From positions 1 through 9,959 of the forward strand of contig JAWRIT010000035.1 of assembly GCA_040268355.1 (NCBI GenBank): a DNA stretch of 9,959 bases, read 5' to 3'. Position 1 is the first letter of the stretch; each line of letters opens with the position of its first letter. The stretch is from UBA1367 sp040268355. GTDB lineage: Bacteria > Actinomycetota > Coriobacteriia > Coriobacteriales > Atopobiaceae. The notes beneath the pieces are model-generated. The model saw nothing but the letters and a program-made list of their open reading frames with translations, had not been told where the DNA came from and made no database searches. Shown in pieces: positions 1 to 6,379 of this stretch. Both the position numbers and the translations under genes were made by a program.

Positions 1-100
1 CCCCCCCCCCACGTTCGTCCGCGGCGCTCAGCGTGTAATGACGCCAGCTACCTGCGTATTTACCTGCACTTCTTTTCAATGCACGAATGGTTTGCGATCT

Positions 101-134
101 TTGCGGGCGCAGTGGGCCTCTCTCGTGCCCGCAA
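101..134. repeat. Short inverted repeat / stem-loop
   Basis: The arms TTGCGGGCGC (101-110) and GTGCCCGCAA (125-134) form a 10-bp stem with one G-U wobble around a 14-nt loop. Neither strand has a U-tract after the stem, so an intrinsic terminator is not well supported. No adjacent gene shows which strand would be transcribed. It could be the end structure of a gene lying outside the window, or part of a degraded element. Confidence 0.5.
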
Positions 135-178
135 CATTCGCACACATGACAGGGTGAAACCGTCATCAACGCGCCATC

Positions 179-312
179 GATGGCTAGAGATCGGACTTTT
201 GCGGTGTTTTTTCTCGAACCGAAGGGTATCGGTCTCCTGAATCCTGCACTTTTCTCGCTAGGTACTCATGCCATTCGAGAAAAACACCGCATAAGTCCGA
301 TCTCTAGCCATC
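179..312. repeat. Near-perfect ~40-bp inverted repeat (possible MITE-like element)
   Basis: The left arm spans 179-218 and the right arm 274-312. The reverse complement of the right arm matches the left arm apart from one substitution (T versus A near 200) and one extra T in the T-run, so about 38 of 40 positions agree. A 55-bp spacer at 219-273 separates the arms. Each arm, read inward, begins GATGGCTAGAGATCGG and could encode MARDRT(F/Y)AVFF, so the same short peptide appears on both strands. Such a long symmetric pair between decayed genes fits a non-autonomous mobile element or a dispersed genomic palindrome. I saw no transposase and could not identify target-site duplications. The identity as an inverted repeat is certain; the mobile-element interpretation is inference. 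Confidence 0.8.
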
Positions 313-446
313 CGCTCCCCAAACAGCCTGGTGACGAAGATAGCCGCCCGCAGATACACCAGGACGCTCGCATCGGCGGCGCCCCGTACCTCCTTGCACG
401 AATCGACGAATCCCATAGCTTCGAAGAGAGCATTTCCCGCCCACAC

Positions 447-710
447 TTCACCAAAATCGGGCCTGCCTGCGAAGAGTCCATGAGCTTTAGCAGCTGGCGG
501 GGCGCCGATCAGAAGAGACGCGAGCAGACCGACATTGATGCTATCGCTTGCGATGACATCGATAAAAAGTTCTTGCTGGGTGAGTGCAGATGGGGCAACA
601 AGTTCGACGAGCGATCGACGCTGAGCATCCTACTTTCCGAGCGCGATCTTCAACCCAAGCATCGCGAGTACTGGTATGAGTGTTTACTGAGTAACCACTC
701 ACGAAAATTC
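447..710 (+). pseudogene. Relic of DUF234-type AAA ATPase C-terminal domain
   Basis: In the plus-strand frame continuous with position 180 there is a block resembling the C-terminal DUF234 nuclease-like domain of archaeal-type AAA ATPases (COG1672 family). It reads IGPACEESM, then WRGADQKRREQTDIDAIA (about 495-548) and LLGECRWGNKFDE (about 573-611). Intact members typically have a GxEEICR-type helix, then WWGxDPxxREQTDIDVIA, then a GECKW motif. Here about 25 residues between the first two blocks seem to be missing, the catalytic-type lysine of ECK is arginine, and the family resemblance stops after about position 700. The ATP-binding N-terminal half, with its Walker motifs, is absent. The frame stays open without meaning up to 1037, into the antisense of the yheO-like gene, so I do not call a functional protein. 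From 711 to 893 I see nothing else recognisable. Confidence 0.6.
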
Positions 711-893
711 CCAATGTGGTCGATATTGGGAGCCTCTATCGGAGCGTTTGAGCGTGTAAAAAAGGCAGTCGACTCAGGAAGCGAGAGCCAAGCACCAGAC
801 AGAGAGAGCGACAGAAGAGCATTCGCCTGCTTTTGGCTGAACGCACCTGCACCTCAGAGGCGGCGCATCCCCTTGCGGTACATGCAAACTAAG

Positions 894-1550
894 TCATCGC
901 CTCTTGTAGTTCCTGATGTGCATGTAGATGGTATTCTTCGACACGCCAAGCCGTTTGGCCGCAATCGTTACGGCATCTTTGAGTTTGAAGATGCCGCTCT
1001 GATACAACCGCTCGACGATCGCTTTGTTCTTGTTTGACGGAAGGATCGCATTGTCTTCCATAACTTGCTGAATCTCATGCTCGAGCGTCGTCTGTATGAG
1101 ATCTTCCGTGCTGGCCGCAAAATCTTCAGGCAGATGGCCGGAATGGCGATGGTTGCTGTTCGTCAGAGAGCCGAGGAAGTCGTTCAGCGGAACGTTCAAA
1201 TACATGTTGATACAAATGAGCCCAATGATCCTGTCATTCTCTCCGCGGACCGCAATCGTGGTCGATTTCAGCGGCTCATTCCTCTTGTTGCTGCTGAAGT
1301 AGACGATATTGTCTTCCTTGCCTTCGTTGATCTCCTTCAGCATGTTCAGGGCAAGATCAGTAATGGGCGCTCCGACCTTTCTTCCCGTGTGCTCACCGTT
1401 AACGATGCAAATCACTGACCGATCCAGATCCTCCAGCGAATGCAGGACGACCTCGTAGCAGTCGGACAAATACTCGGCAAGACCCTGCACAACTGGCATA
1501 TAGGAATTTAGAATCTTGCGATCTGTGTTGGTCAGTCTGATGTTCTCCAC
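894..1550 (-). CDS. YheO/DauR-family transcriptional regulator (PAS-like domain plus HTH)
   Basis: This is a 218-residue DNA-binding regulator. Residues about 10-120 match the YheO-like PAS sensor domain, including CYEVVLHSLEDLDRSVICIVNG and a later DRIIGLICINMYLNV strand pair. Residues about 155-215 form the DauR-type helix-turn-helix, with LKDAVTIAAKRLGVSKNTIYMHIRNY at the C-terminus. The length is normal for the family. The start is GTG at 1548-1550, with AAGGAG about 9 nt upstream (1562-1567). It lies 30 nt downstream of the aminotransferase gene on the same strand, so it is probably the last gene of the ridA-PTS-aminotransferase operon. Family members such as DauR control amino-acid catabolism and are often found beside RidA-type proteins. 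I infer that it senses a small ligand of this pathway and controls the operon, perhaps through the intergenic region at 4623-4824. Ligand and direction of control are unknown. Confidence 0.88.
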   Translation of the reverse strand: MENIRLTNTDRKILNSYMPVVQGLAEYLSDCYEVVLHSLEDLDRSVICIVNGEHTGRKVGAPITDLALNMLKEINEGKEDNIVYFSSNKRNEPLKSTTIAVRGENDRIIGLICINMYLNVPLNDFLGSLTNSNHRHSGHLPEDFAASTEDLIQTTLEHEIQQVMEDNAILPSNKNKAIVERLYQSGIFKLKDAVTIAAKRLGVSKNTIYMHIRNYKRR

Positions 1551-1580
1551 CGGGTGGCACTCCTTACGCGCAGGAAAGCA

Positions 1581-2777
1581 TTACTGATATGCCGTCAGGG
1601 CGGCCCTCACTCTCTCAAGCGCATCGATTACCTTCTGGTCGTCTCTGTAAACGCCTAGGACAATGCGCAGATGCCCCTCACCTCCGGGACCGTAGTTGAC
1701 TCCGTCGTTGACCGATACCTTAGCCTCATTGGCTAGATAGGAGACAATATCTGTAGATTTTCCTAGCTTAGACACGTCCACCCAGCACAAAAAGCCTGAC
1801 TCCGGAAGCCCTACCGTTACGTTTGGGATGCTGTTCAGGATATCAAATGCCGCATGCCTCCTTCTTTCATAGGCGCTCTCAAACTCCTTCATGAACTCGG
1901 GGTGCTCCATAGCTGCGATGACCGCCTTCTGGGCGGAGGTGGAGGTCGCCCCTATCACCGAGACCGCGCATCCATACAGGCTGTCCATGATCTCGTCGCT
2001 ACAGACTACGTAACCTACTCTGAGTCCACTCAGTCCCATGCCCTTAGAGAACGAGAACACCGTGACCGTCCTCTCAAACATGCCTTCGAGAGAGGCGGGT
2101 GTGATCATTTCCTTGCCGAAGGTGAAGTCTTCGAACGCCTGGTCACACACCAGTATCAGATCGTGTCGCACACAGATGTCACGCAGGGTCTCGAGTGATT
2201 GCCTGGTGTAGACCGTCGTAGTGGGATTGTTCGGATGCGTCAGGAGGACCATCTTCGTCTTTGGGGTAACAGCGGCCTCGATGGCCTCCCCATCGAGCTG
2301 GTACCCATCTTCTGCGTGCAGCTCCACCGCAACCGGAACCCCTCCCATGATGCGGACATCCTGGTAGTTGTTGGGATAGGACGGACTCGGAATGATGACT
2401 TCATCGCCTTTGTGCACGAAAGGCAGTATGGAGAAGAACAGTCCTGCGTCGGAGCCAGGGGTGATCAGGATGTTGCGAAGTGGGTCTACAGTCAGTTGAT
2501 TCTGACGCTTCAGCTTCTCGGCTATCCTCTTCTTCAGCTCTTCGTTGCCGATCGGTGCTGTGTAGTGCGGCGATGACTCGTCCTTCACTGCGGCGATCCA
2601 TGCCTCTTCGACATGTGCGGGCATGGATCTGTCGGGCATGAATGGGTCGGCCCATCCCATTAGGGCAATGCCCTGCTTTTCCATCTCCTGGTAGGACCCA
2701 CCCACATCCGCCTTTTCAACTTTTGAGAACAGGCCACCCTCGGCGGTCCTGAACGCCTGGATCATCTTCTCCTTCAT
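1581..2777 (-). CDS. PLP-dependent aminotransferase, class I/II (fold type I)
   Basis: This 398-residue cytoplasmic enzyme is a pyridoxal-phosphate aminotransferase of the aspartate aminotransferase superfamily. Visible signatures in order are: TPGSDAG (107-113, cofactor phosphate loop); SPSYPNN (131-137); HPNNPT with N184; D212 in VCDQAFEDF, which would contact the pyridine nitrogen; SFSKGMGLSGLRVGY with Schiff-base K245 and R253; and R371 in GHLRIVLG, which should bind the substrate carboxylate. The length is typical and no catalytic residue is missing. The start is ATG at 2775-2777, preceded by AAGGAGG at 2785-2791. The gene follows the PTS gene after a 68-nt gap holding a strong hairpin and precedes the regulator. 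Sequence alone does not give the amino-group donor. With RidA in the operon, I infer that it removes an amino group from the aglycone or an amino acid derived from it. Confidence 0.9.
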   Translation of the reverse strand: MKEKMIQAFRTAEGGLFSKVEKADVGGSYQEMEKQGIALMGWADPFMPDRSMPAHVEEAWIAAVKDESSPHYTAPIGNEELKKRIAEKLKRQNQLTVDPLRNILITPGSDAGLFFSILPFVHKGDEVIIPSPSYPNNYQDVRIMGGVPVAVELHAEDGYQLDGEAIEAAVTPKTKMVLLTHPNNPTTTVYTRQSLETLRDICVRHDLILVCDQAFEDFTFGKEMITPASLEGMFERTVTVFSFSKGMGLSGLRVGYVVCSDEIMDSLYGCAVSVIGATSTSAQKAVIAAMEHPEFMKEFESAYERRRHAAFDILNSIPNVTVGLPESGFLCWVDVSKLGKSTDIVSYLANEAKVSVNDGVNYGPGGEGHLRIVLGVYRDDQKVIDALERVRAALTAYQ

Positions 2778-2784
2778 TGCGGCA

Positions 2785-2791
2785 CCTCCTT
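2785..2791 (-). promoter_or_regulatory. Strong Shine-Dalgarno site of the aminotransferase gene
   Basis: On the minus strand the sequence AAGGAGG lies 7 nt before the ATG at 2777. Its GGAGG core is complementary to the CCTCC at the 3' arm of the upstream hairpin (2795-2826), so an alternative weak pairing could mask it when the main hairpin is not formed. Confidence 0.7.
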
Positions 2792-2794
2792 CTT

Positions 2795-2826
2795 CAATAG
2801 GGGGAGGCTTTCACCTCCCCCTATTG
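2795..2826 (-). promoter_or_regulatory. Perfect 13-bp intercistronic hairpin between PTS and aminotransferase genes
   Basis: The arms 2795-2807 and 2814-2826 are perfect reverse complements (CAATAGGGGGAGG against CCTCCCCCTATTG) around a 6-nt loop. On the minus-strand transcript it lies 19 nt after the PTS stop codon and directly before the aminotransferase ribosome-binding site. No U-tract follows, so it is not a standard terminator. It could be an RNase or mRNA-stabilising barrier giving different levels of PTS and aminotransferase, or part of a translational switch. The structure is directly visible; the role is inferred. Confidence 0.75.
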
Positions 2827-2845
2827 TGGCGTTTGCCAGCTCAAG

Positions 2846-4228
2846 CTACTCCCCCGGCTTGTAGAAGATATAGGTCAGCACCGCTGAGACAACAAACGCG
2901 ACTGCGAAGCAGGCCATGACAAGCGCGCAGTTCACAAACGGGTTGTCCCCTCCCATGAACATGCCGAAGCTGAGGAAGGACGGACCACCGATCGCATAGG
3001 CCTTCAGCTTGAGCAGCCCGGCGACTGCACCACCGGCCGCACCTCCGACCAAGCCAAAGAAGAATGGCTTGCCAGCAGGGACATTGACGCCATAGAGAAC
3101 AGGCTCGGTGATGCCAACACAGGCAGAGATGGAGGCGGAGGCGGCATTTGCCCTTTGCTGGGTGCTCTTTGTCTTCAGCCAGACACCGAAAGCGGCCCCA
3201 GCCTGTCCGATGTTCGCCGAGCCGGACGCAGGTGACACAAGGTTGAAGCCATTTGTCGAAATCATCTGCGTCAGCACGGGGACCATACCATGATGGATGC
3301 CAAGCACCACCATCGCAGAATAGATGCCACCGTACACAAGGCCTGCGATCCAGCCGCCATTCTCGAACAGCCAGTTGACCCCGTTGGCCAGCATCTCGCC
3401 AATCCAATACGTGAGAGGCCCGACCGTCCAGAGGGTCACCACCGTAGAGGCAAGAATCGTACCTGCCGGAACAAGGATGATCTTAAGCGGTCCCCTGATA
3501 AACCTGTCCAATGCGTGTTCGATATAGGAGGCGAGGATGATCGCACACACGATGGGAAGCACCGATCCGCCATAGTCAATCACGCGGAAGGGAATGCCAG
3601 CAAACGAGCTGTACACCTCGCCGCCTGCAATCAACGTCGACCACCTGGGAGCCATCATGGCTGCGCAGATCGTCAGGGCCGTATACTGGTTCATCTTGAA
3701 GACCCGTGCCGTACTCGCGGCAAGCAGAAACGGCAAGAACGTGAAGATTGCCATCGCGATTGCCACGAAGTTCGCAAACGTCGGGGAGTCCATGGAGGCA
3801 CCGAGCGCCATGGCAACCATAATGATTGCGGATAGGAAACCACAGCCAGCCAGAGCCGGGACGATGGGATTGAAGATTCGCGCGACTGTCTCAAAGAACA
3901 GGGTCAGGTATCCGCCCTTCTTGTTCTTGAGCGCCTCCTTCAGGTCCTGGGAATCAAGGTCCTCGTCAATGGCCTCTTCCTCGGAAACGCCGGCTGCCTC
4001 ACAGAACTCCTTGTAGACAGCATTTACTTCGGCACCGATCACGATCTGTGTCTGTGTGGCACCTTCGACGACTCCCAAAACGCCATCGATTTTCTTCAGC
4101 GCGGCGACATCGACCCGCGAACGATCCTTTGGAGTCACCCTCAGACGAGTGGCGCAATGTGCAGCCGAGACAATGTTGCCCCTTCCGCCAAGGGCTGCAA
4201 TGATTGCGGAAATGTCGTAGTTGTCCAT
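2846..4228 (-). CDS. PTS beta-glucoside-type EIIBC permease (no EIIA domain)
   Basis: This 460-residue membrane protein imports and phosphorylates a sugar through the phosphotransferase system, in the glucose/beta-glucoside (Glc) superfamily. Residues 1-78 form the EIIB domain, with phospho-accepting C25 in SAAHCATRLRV. About 108-460 form the EIIC transport domain, with FNPIVPALAGCGFLSAI (119-135), the GIHHG segment (310-314), the family-typical GITEPVLYGV (372-381) and many hydrophobic helices. There is no C-terminal EIIA domain such as BglF has, so a separate EIIA must supply phosphate. I place the start at ATG 4226-4228, because AAGGGAAGGGAG lies just upstream; an in-frame ATG at 4259-4261 would overlap ridA and lacks such a site. 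Spacing to ridA is 19 nt. The divergent 6-phospho-beta-glucosidase supports a beta-glucoside substrate, but the exact sugar is not readable. Confidence 0.9.
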   Translation of the reverse strand: MDNYDISAIIAALGGRGNIVSAAHCATRLRVTPKDRSRVDVAALKKIDGVLGVVEGATQTQIVIGAEVNAVYKEFCEAAGVSEEEAIDEDLDSQDLKEALKNKKGGYLTLFFETVARIFNPIVPALAGCGFLSAIIMVAMALGASMDSPTFANFVAIAMAIFTFLPFLLAASTARVFKMNQYTALTICAAMMAPRWSTLIAGGEVYSSFAGIPFRVIDYGGSVLPIVCAIILASYIEHALDRFIRGPLKIILVPAGTILASTVVTLWTVGPLTYWIGEMLANGVNWLFENGGWIAGLVYGGIYSAMVVLGIHHGMVPVLTQMISTNGFNLVSPASGSANIGQAGAAFGVWLKTKSTQQRANAASASISACVGITEPVLYGVNVPAGKPFFFGLVGGAAGGAVAGLLKLKAYAIGGPSFLSFGMFMGGDNPFVNCALVMACFAVAFVVSAVLTYIFYKPGE

Positions 4229-4247
4229 AGAGCGCTCCCTTCCCTTC

Positions 4248-4622
4248 CTACTTATATGCAACTACCTCTATTTCGACCAGCGCGTCCTTTGGCAGATCCC
4301 TGACTGCCACGCACGACCTCGCTGGATGAGACGTGAAATAGCCTGCATAGACGTCATTGAATCGCGCAAAATCCGCGATGTCTGCCAAGAAGCAGGTCGT
4401 CTTTACCACGTCTTTTGGCTCATAGCCCGCTGCCGCCAAAATGGCGTCGATGTTCTTCAGGACCTGAAGGGTTTGTGTCGTGATTTTGCTCTCTACGAGG
4501 GAGCCAGATGTCGGATCGATCGGCATGACACCTGACAGATAGAGGAAGTTCCCTGCCTTGACTGCTTGGCTGTAGGGTCCGATCGCAGCCGGGGCGTGAC
4601 TAGTCGAGATATGGTCAGACAT
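4248..4622 (-). CDS. ridA: RidA family enamine/imine deaminase
   Basis: This 124-residue cytoplasmic protein belongs to the RidA (YjgF/YER057c/UK114) family, trimeric enzymes that hydrolyse reactive enamine and imine intermediates formed by PLP enzymes to keto acids and ammonia. Diagnostic parts are APAAIGPYSQAV near the N-terminus, FLYLSGVMPIDP, the conserved arginine in HPARSCVAVRDLPKDALVEIEVVAYK at the C-terminus, and the following glutamates. Full family length is present. I choose ATG 4620-4622 with GAGAGG 7 nt upstream over an in-frame TTG at 4638-4640. It is the first gene of the minus-strand cluster, with the PTS gene close behind. Pairing with the aminotransferase and a YheO-type regulator suggests a dedicated role in this pathway rather than housekeeping detoxification. 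That specialised role is inference, as is use of the generic symbol. Confidence 0.9.
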   Translation of the reverse strand: MSDHISTSHAPAAIGPYSQAVKAGNFLYLSGVMPIDPTSGSLVESKITTQTLQVLKNIDAILAAAGYEPKDVVKTTCFLADIADFARFNDVYAGYFTSHPARSCVAVRDLPKDALVEIEVVAYK

Positions 4623-4712
4623 TATTGCGCCTCTCTTCAATGAACTTTATTTCACTACCGACAATACCATGGCAAAAGAGGGCGATCAAGGGTTCTAAGT
4701 GAGAAATTTTTC

Positions 4713-4718
4713 ATTATA
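4713..4718 (-). promoter_or_regulatory. Candidate -10 box of the ridA operon promoter
   Basis: Minus-strand TATAAT is an exact sigma-70 -10 hexamer. At 16-18 bp upstream only CAAATA, GCAAAT or CGCAAA occur, so there is no recognisable -35. If used, the leader to the ridA ATG would be roughly 85 nt. The match to the consensus is seen; its use as a promoter is inferred. Confidence 0.35.
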
Positions 4719-4743
4719 TCGTCCGATGTTGTCTTATTTGCGC

Positions 4744-4758
4744 TAGCTCAATGAGTTA
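4744..4758. promoter_or_regulatory. Candidate operator: 15-bp near-palindrome
   Basis: TAGCTCAATGAGTTA is symmetric about its central A with a single mismatched pair (TAGCTCA against TGAGTTA). It sits upstream of the candidate ridA -10 and overlaps the weak plus-strand -10, where a regulator could control both transcripts. The YheO-type regulator at the end of the operon is the obvious candidate binder, but no binding motif is known to me for this family member. Confidence 0.4.
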
Positions 4759-4812
4759 TAGTTTATTGTGGTAGTCTTTTCTGAAAGAGGTTTACTGTAC
4801 ATTTTTTCAGTA

Positions 4813-4823
4813 GAGGAGGAGGG
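4813..4823 (+). promoter_or_regulatory. Strong Shine-Dalgarno that fixes the GH1 start
   Basis: The purine tract AGGAGGAGGG ends just before ATG 4825-4827. It decides against the in-frame upstream GTG at 4768, which would add 19 residues lacking family similarity. Confidence 0.75.
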
Positions 4824-4824
4824 T

Positions 4825-6276
4825 ATGAGCCATCACATCAGGCCGTTCCCAAAAGGGTTTCTCTGGGGCGGTGCGACCGCAGCAAACCAAGTGGAAGGAG
4901 CTTGGGCTGAGGACGGTAAGGGACCCAGCCTGGCAGACGCCATGGTCGCTGGGAGCCACACGCAGCCACGGAGACTGACGCCAGACATCGACACCGACAC
5001 GTACGTATATCCGAGTCATACGGCCAGCGACTTTTATCACCACTACAAGGAAGACATCGCCCTGATGGCTGAGATGGGCTTCAAGGTGTACAGGATGTCC
5101 GTCAACTGGACCCGTATCTTCCCAACCGGAGTGGAAGAGACGCCAAACGTAGCGGGCCTGGAATTCTATGACAACGTCTTTGCCGAGCTAAAGAAGTACG
5201 GCATCGAACCTCTTGTGACGATCTACCACAATGAGCTGCCTCTACACCTCGTGAAGATGATCGATGGATGGAGCAGCCGTGCGTGTATTGACTACTATCT
5301 TCGTTTTGCCGAGACGCTTTTTAGGCGGTACAAGGACATTGTGCGGTATTGGATTCCCTTCAACGAGATCAATGACTTGACGACCAGGGTGGGCAACTGG
5401 AATCATGGCGGCATCCTGAACGAGGGAACAGTGTTCTTTACCGATCAGGTCGATGATCCCAACAAGCGTTTTGCTGCCCTGCACAATCAGTTTGTGGCAA
5501 GCGCACGAGCGGTCCTGTTGGGAAAGTCGATCAATCCTGAGTTCAGGTTCGGGACCATGATCTGCCACATCACCGTATACCCGCTGACTCCGAAGCCCGA
5601 GGACGTCCTGCTAACGCAACAGGAAGATCAGATCAGAAACTGCTTCAGCGGAGATGTGCAATGCAAGGGCACCTACCCCTATTTCATCAAGCGCTACTTC
5701 GAGAGAAATAACATCGCTTTTGATGTAGAGGCAGAAGATGATGAGCTGTTAAGAACGGGTACCGTCGATTTCTACTCCTTCAGCTACTACATGACCAACT
5801 GCATCACGACAGACAAGGAGGCGCAGCAGGTCAGTGGCAATATCATGGGCGGAGCGAAGAATCCGTACCTCAAGGCAACTGAATGGGACTGGCAGATCGA
5901 CCCGGTGGGCCTTCGCTACACCCTCAACCATGTGTATGACAGGTACGGCCTTCCTGTCATGGTCACAGAAAACGGGATCGGCGCAAGGGACCGCTTTGAG
6001 CATGGACAGATTCATGACCCGTACAGAATTGAGTACATCAAGCAGCACATTGAGCAGATGAGGCTCGCCTTAGATGATGGGGTCGAGCTGATCGGCTACA
6101 CCCCCTGGACAAGCATCGATGTCATCAGCTGTTCGACCGGAGAGATGGCAAAGCGCTACGGCTTCATCTATGTGGATCGCGACGACGATGGAAACGGCGA
6201 TTGGGGCAGGTACAGAAAGGACAGCTTCTACTGGTACAAGCAGGTCATCGCGTCTAACGGCGAGGATCTCGGCTAG
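4825..6276 (+). CDS. 6-phospho-beta-glucosidase, glycoside hydrolase family 1
   Basis: This 483-residue cytoplasmic enzyme would cleave a beta-glucoside-6-phosphate, delivered by the PTS, into glucose-6-phosphate and the aglycone. GH1 landmarks are FPKGFLWGGATAANQVEGAW at the N-terminus, acid/base E181 in PFNEIN, and nucleophile E382 in VMVTENGIG. The C-terminal SCSTGEMAKRYGFIYVD block (435-451) carries the Ser/Lys/Tyr set (S435, K443, Y445) that binds the substrate phosphate in BglA-type enzymes, and is followed by KDSFYWYKQVIASNG. Length and motifs are typical and nothing essential is missing. The start is ATG 4825-4827 behind AGGAGGAGGG. It is transcribed divergently from the ridA-PTS-aminotransferase-regulator cluster. 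A role as 6-phospho-beta-galactosidase is less likely because the C-terminal block is the STGEM type seen in BglA/AscB. Confidence 0.93.
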   Translation: MSHHIRPFPKGFLWGGATAANQVEGAWAEDGKGPSLADAMVAGSHTQPRRLTPDIDTDTYVYPSHTASDFYHHYKEDIALMAEMGFKVYRMSVNWTRIFPTGVEETPNVAGLEFYDNVFAELKKYGIEPLVTIYHNELPLHLVKMIDGWSSRACIDYYLRFAETLFRRYKDIVRYWIPFNEINDLTTRVGNWNHGGILNEGTVFFTDQVDDPNKRFAALHNQFVASARAVLLGKSINPEFRFGTMICHITVYPLTPKPEDVLLTQQEDQIRNCFSGDVQCKGTYPYFIKRYFERNNIAFDVEAEDDELLRTGTVDFYSFSYYMTNCITTDKEAQQVSGNIMGGAKNPYLKATEWDWQIDPVGLRYTLNHVYDRYGLPVMVTENGIGARDRFEHGQIHDPYRIEYIKQHIEQMRLALDDGVELIGYTPWTSIDVISCSTGEMAKRYGFIYVDRDDDGNGDWGRYRKDSFYWYKQVIASNGEDLG

Positions 6277-6318
6277 GTCTGTCTGTGGAGAGGTTGGCCC
6301 GATGCAGCGGGTAGCCCT

Positions 6319-6339
6319 GACGGGGCGTGGCCCTCCGTC
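6319..6339 (+). terminator. Weak stem-loop after the GH1 gene, possible terminator
   Basis: GACGG (6319-6323) pairs with CCGTC (6335-6339), and GGC (6324-6326) with GCC (6330-6332), leaving a 2-nt bulge and a 3-nt loop. It lies about 45 nt past the GH1 stop in a GC-rich stretch with no following U-tract, so efficient intrinsic termination is uncertain. Confidence 0.25.
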
Positions 6340-6379
6340 CGGCCCGCCTTATGGCGCCGGCGATTCTGGGGTGGCCGAC

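Larger units (their letters stand above)
1..446. other. Gene-poor stretch with repeats, no supported intact gene
   Basis: This stretch begins with a run of ten C residues and contains no reading frame I can support as a gene. Frame 1 of the plus strand is open from position 1 to a TGA at 238-240, but it has no good ribosome-binding site, no recognisable motif, and runs into one arm of the inverted repeat at 179-312. The supported content is the stem-loop at 101-134 and that inverted repeat. From 313 to 446 I see only frame-ambiguous sequence leading into the DUF234 relic. The cytosine run may mark the edge of a contig or a tract that is hard to sequence. Confidence 0.55.
4623..4824. promoter_or_regulatory. 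Divergent intergenic regulatory region (ridA operon / 6-phospho-beta-glucosidase)
   Basis: This roughly 200-bp AT-rich region separates the outward-facing ridA operon and the GH1 gene, so it must hold promoters for both. For the minus strand a consensus TATAAT lies at 4713-4718, about 90 nt before the ridA start, but no good -35 is found at the right distance, which would suit activator-dependent initiation. For the plus strand TATAGT at 4757-4762 is a weak -10 candidate with a poor TATTTG at 4735-4740 as -35. A 15-bp near-palindrome lies at 4744-4758 between and over these elements. Confidence 0.55.

Noticed and set aside
1..10. Run of ten cytosines as a phase-variation tract
   Set aside because: It lies at the window edge with no gene attached, so an assembly edge or plain low-complexity sequence is as likely.
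258..870. Minus-strand frames that read protein-like (for example around LFIDVIASDSINVGLLASLL) and might be a broken gene
   Set aside because: They need several frameshifts and contain stops, and the opposite strand over the same bases matches DUF234. The minus reading is best seen as antisense of the relic.
180..1037. Long plus-strand open frame of 285 codons taken as an intact protein
   Set aside because: It begins in an inverted-repeat arm, has no good ribosome-binding site, ends 144 nt inside the antisense of the YheO-type gene, and only its centre resembles a protein family. Reported as a relic instead.
3290..3835. Open frame of 181 codons on the plus strand
   Set aside because: It is fully antisense to the EIIC domain, has no ribosome-binding site, and its His/Arg-rich translation is typical of a shadow frame.
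4229..4261. Upstream ATG for the PTS gene (11 extra residues)
   Set aside because: It would overlap ridA and has no Shine-Dalgarno, while the ATG at 4228 has a strong purine tract.
4781..4810. Inverted repeat CTGAAA...TTTCAG upstream of the GH1 gene as an antiterminator or operator site
   Set aside because: Six-base arms across an 18-nt loop are expected by chance in AT-rich DNA, and no BglG-type antiterminator gene is present.
4768..4824. Upstream GTG extension of the GH1 gene
   Set aside because: The added 19 residues do not resemble GH1 N-termini and would be encoded through the very strong Shine-Dalgarno for the ATG at 4825.
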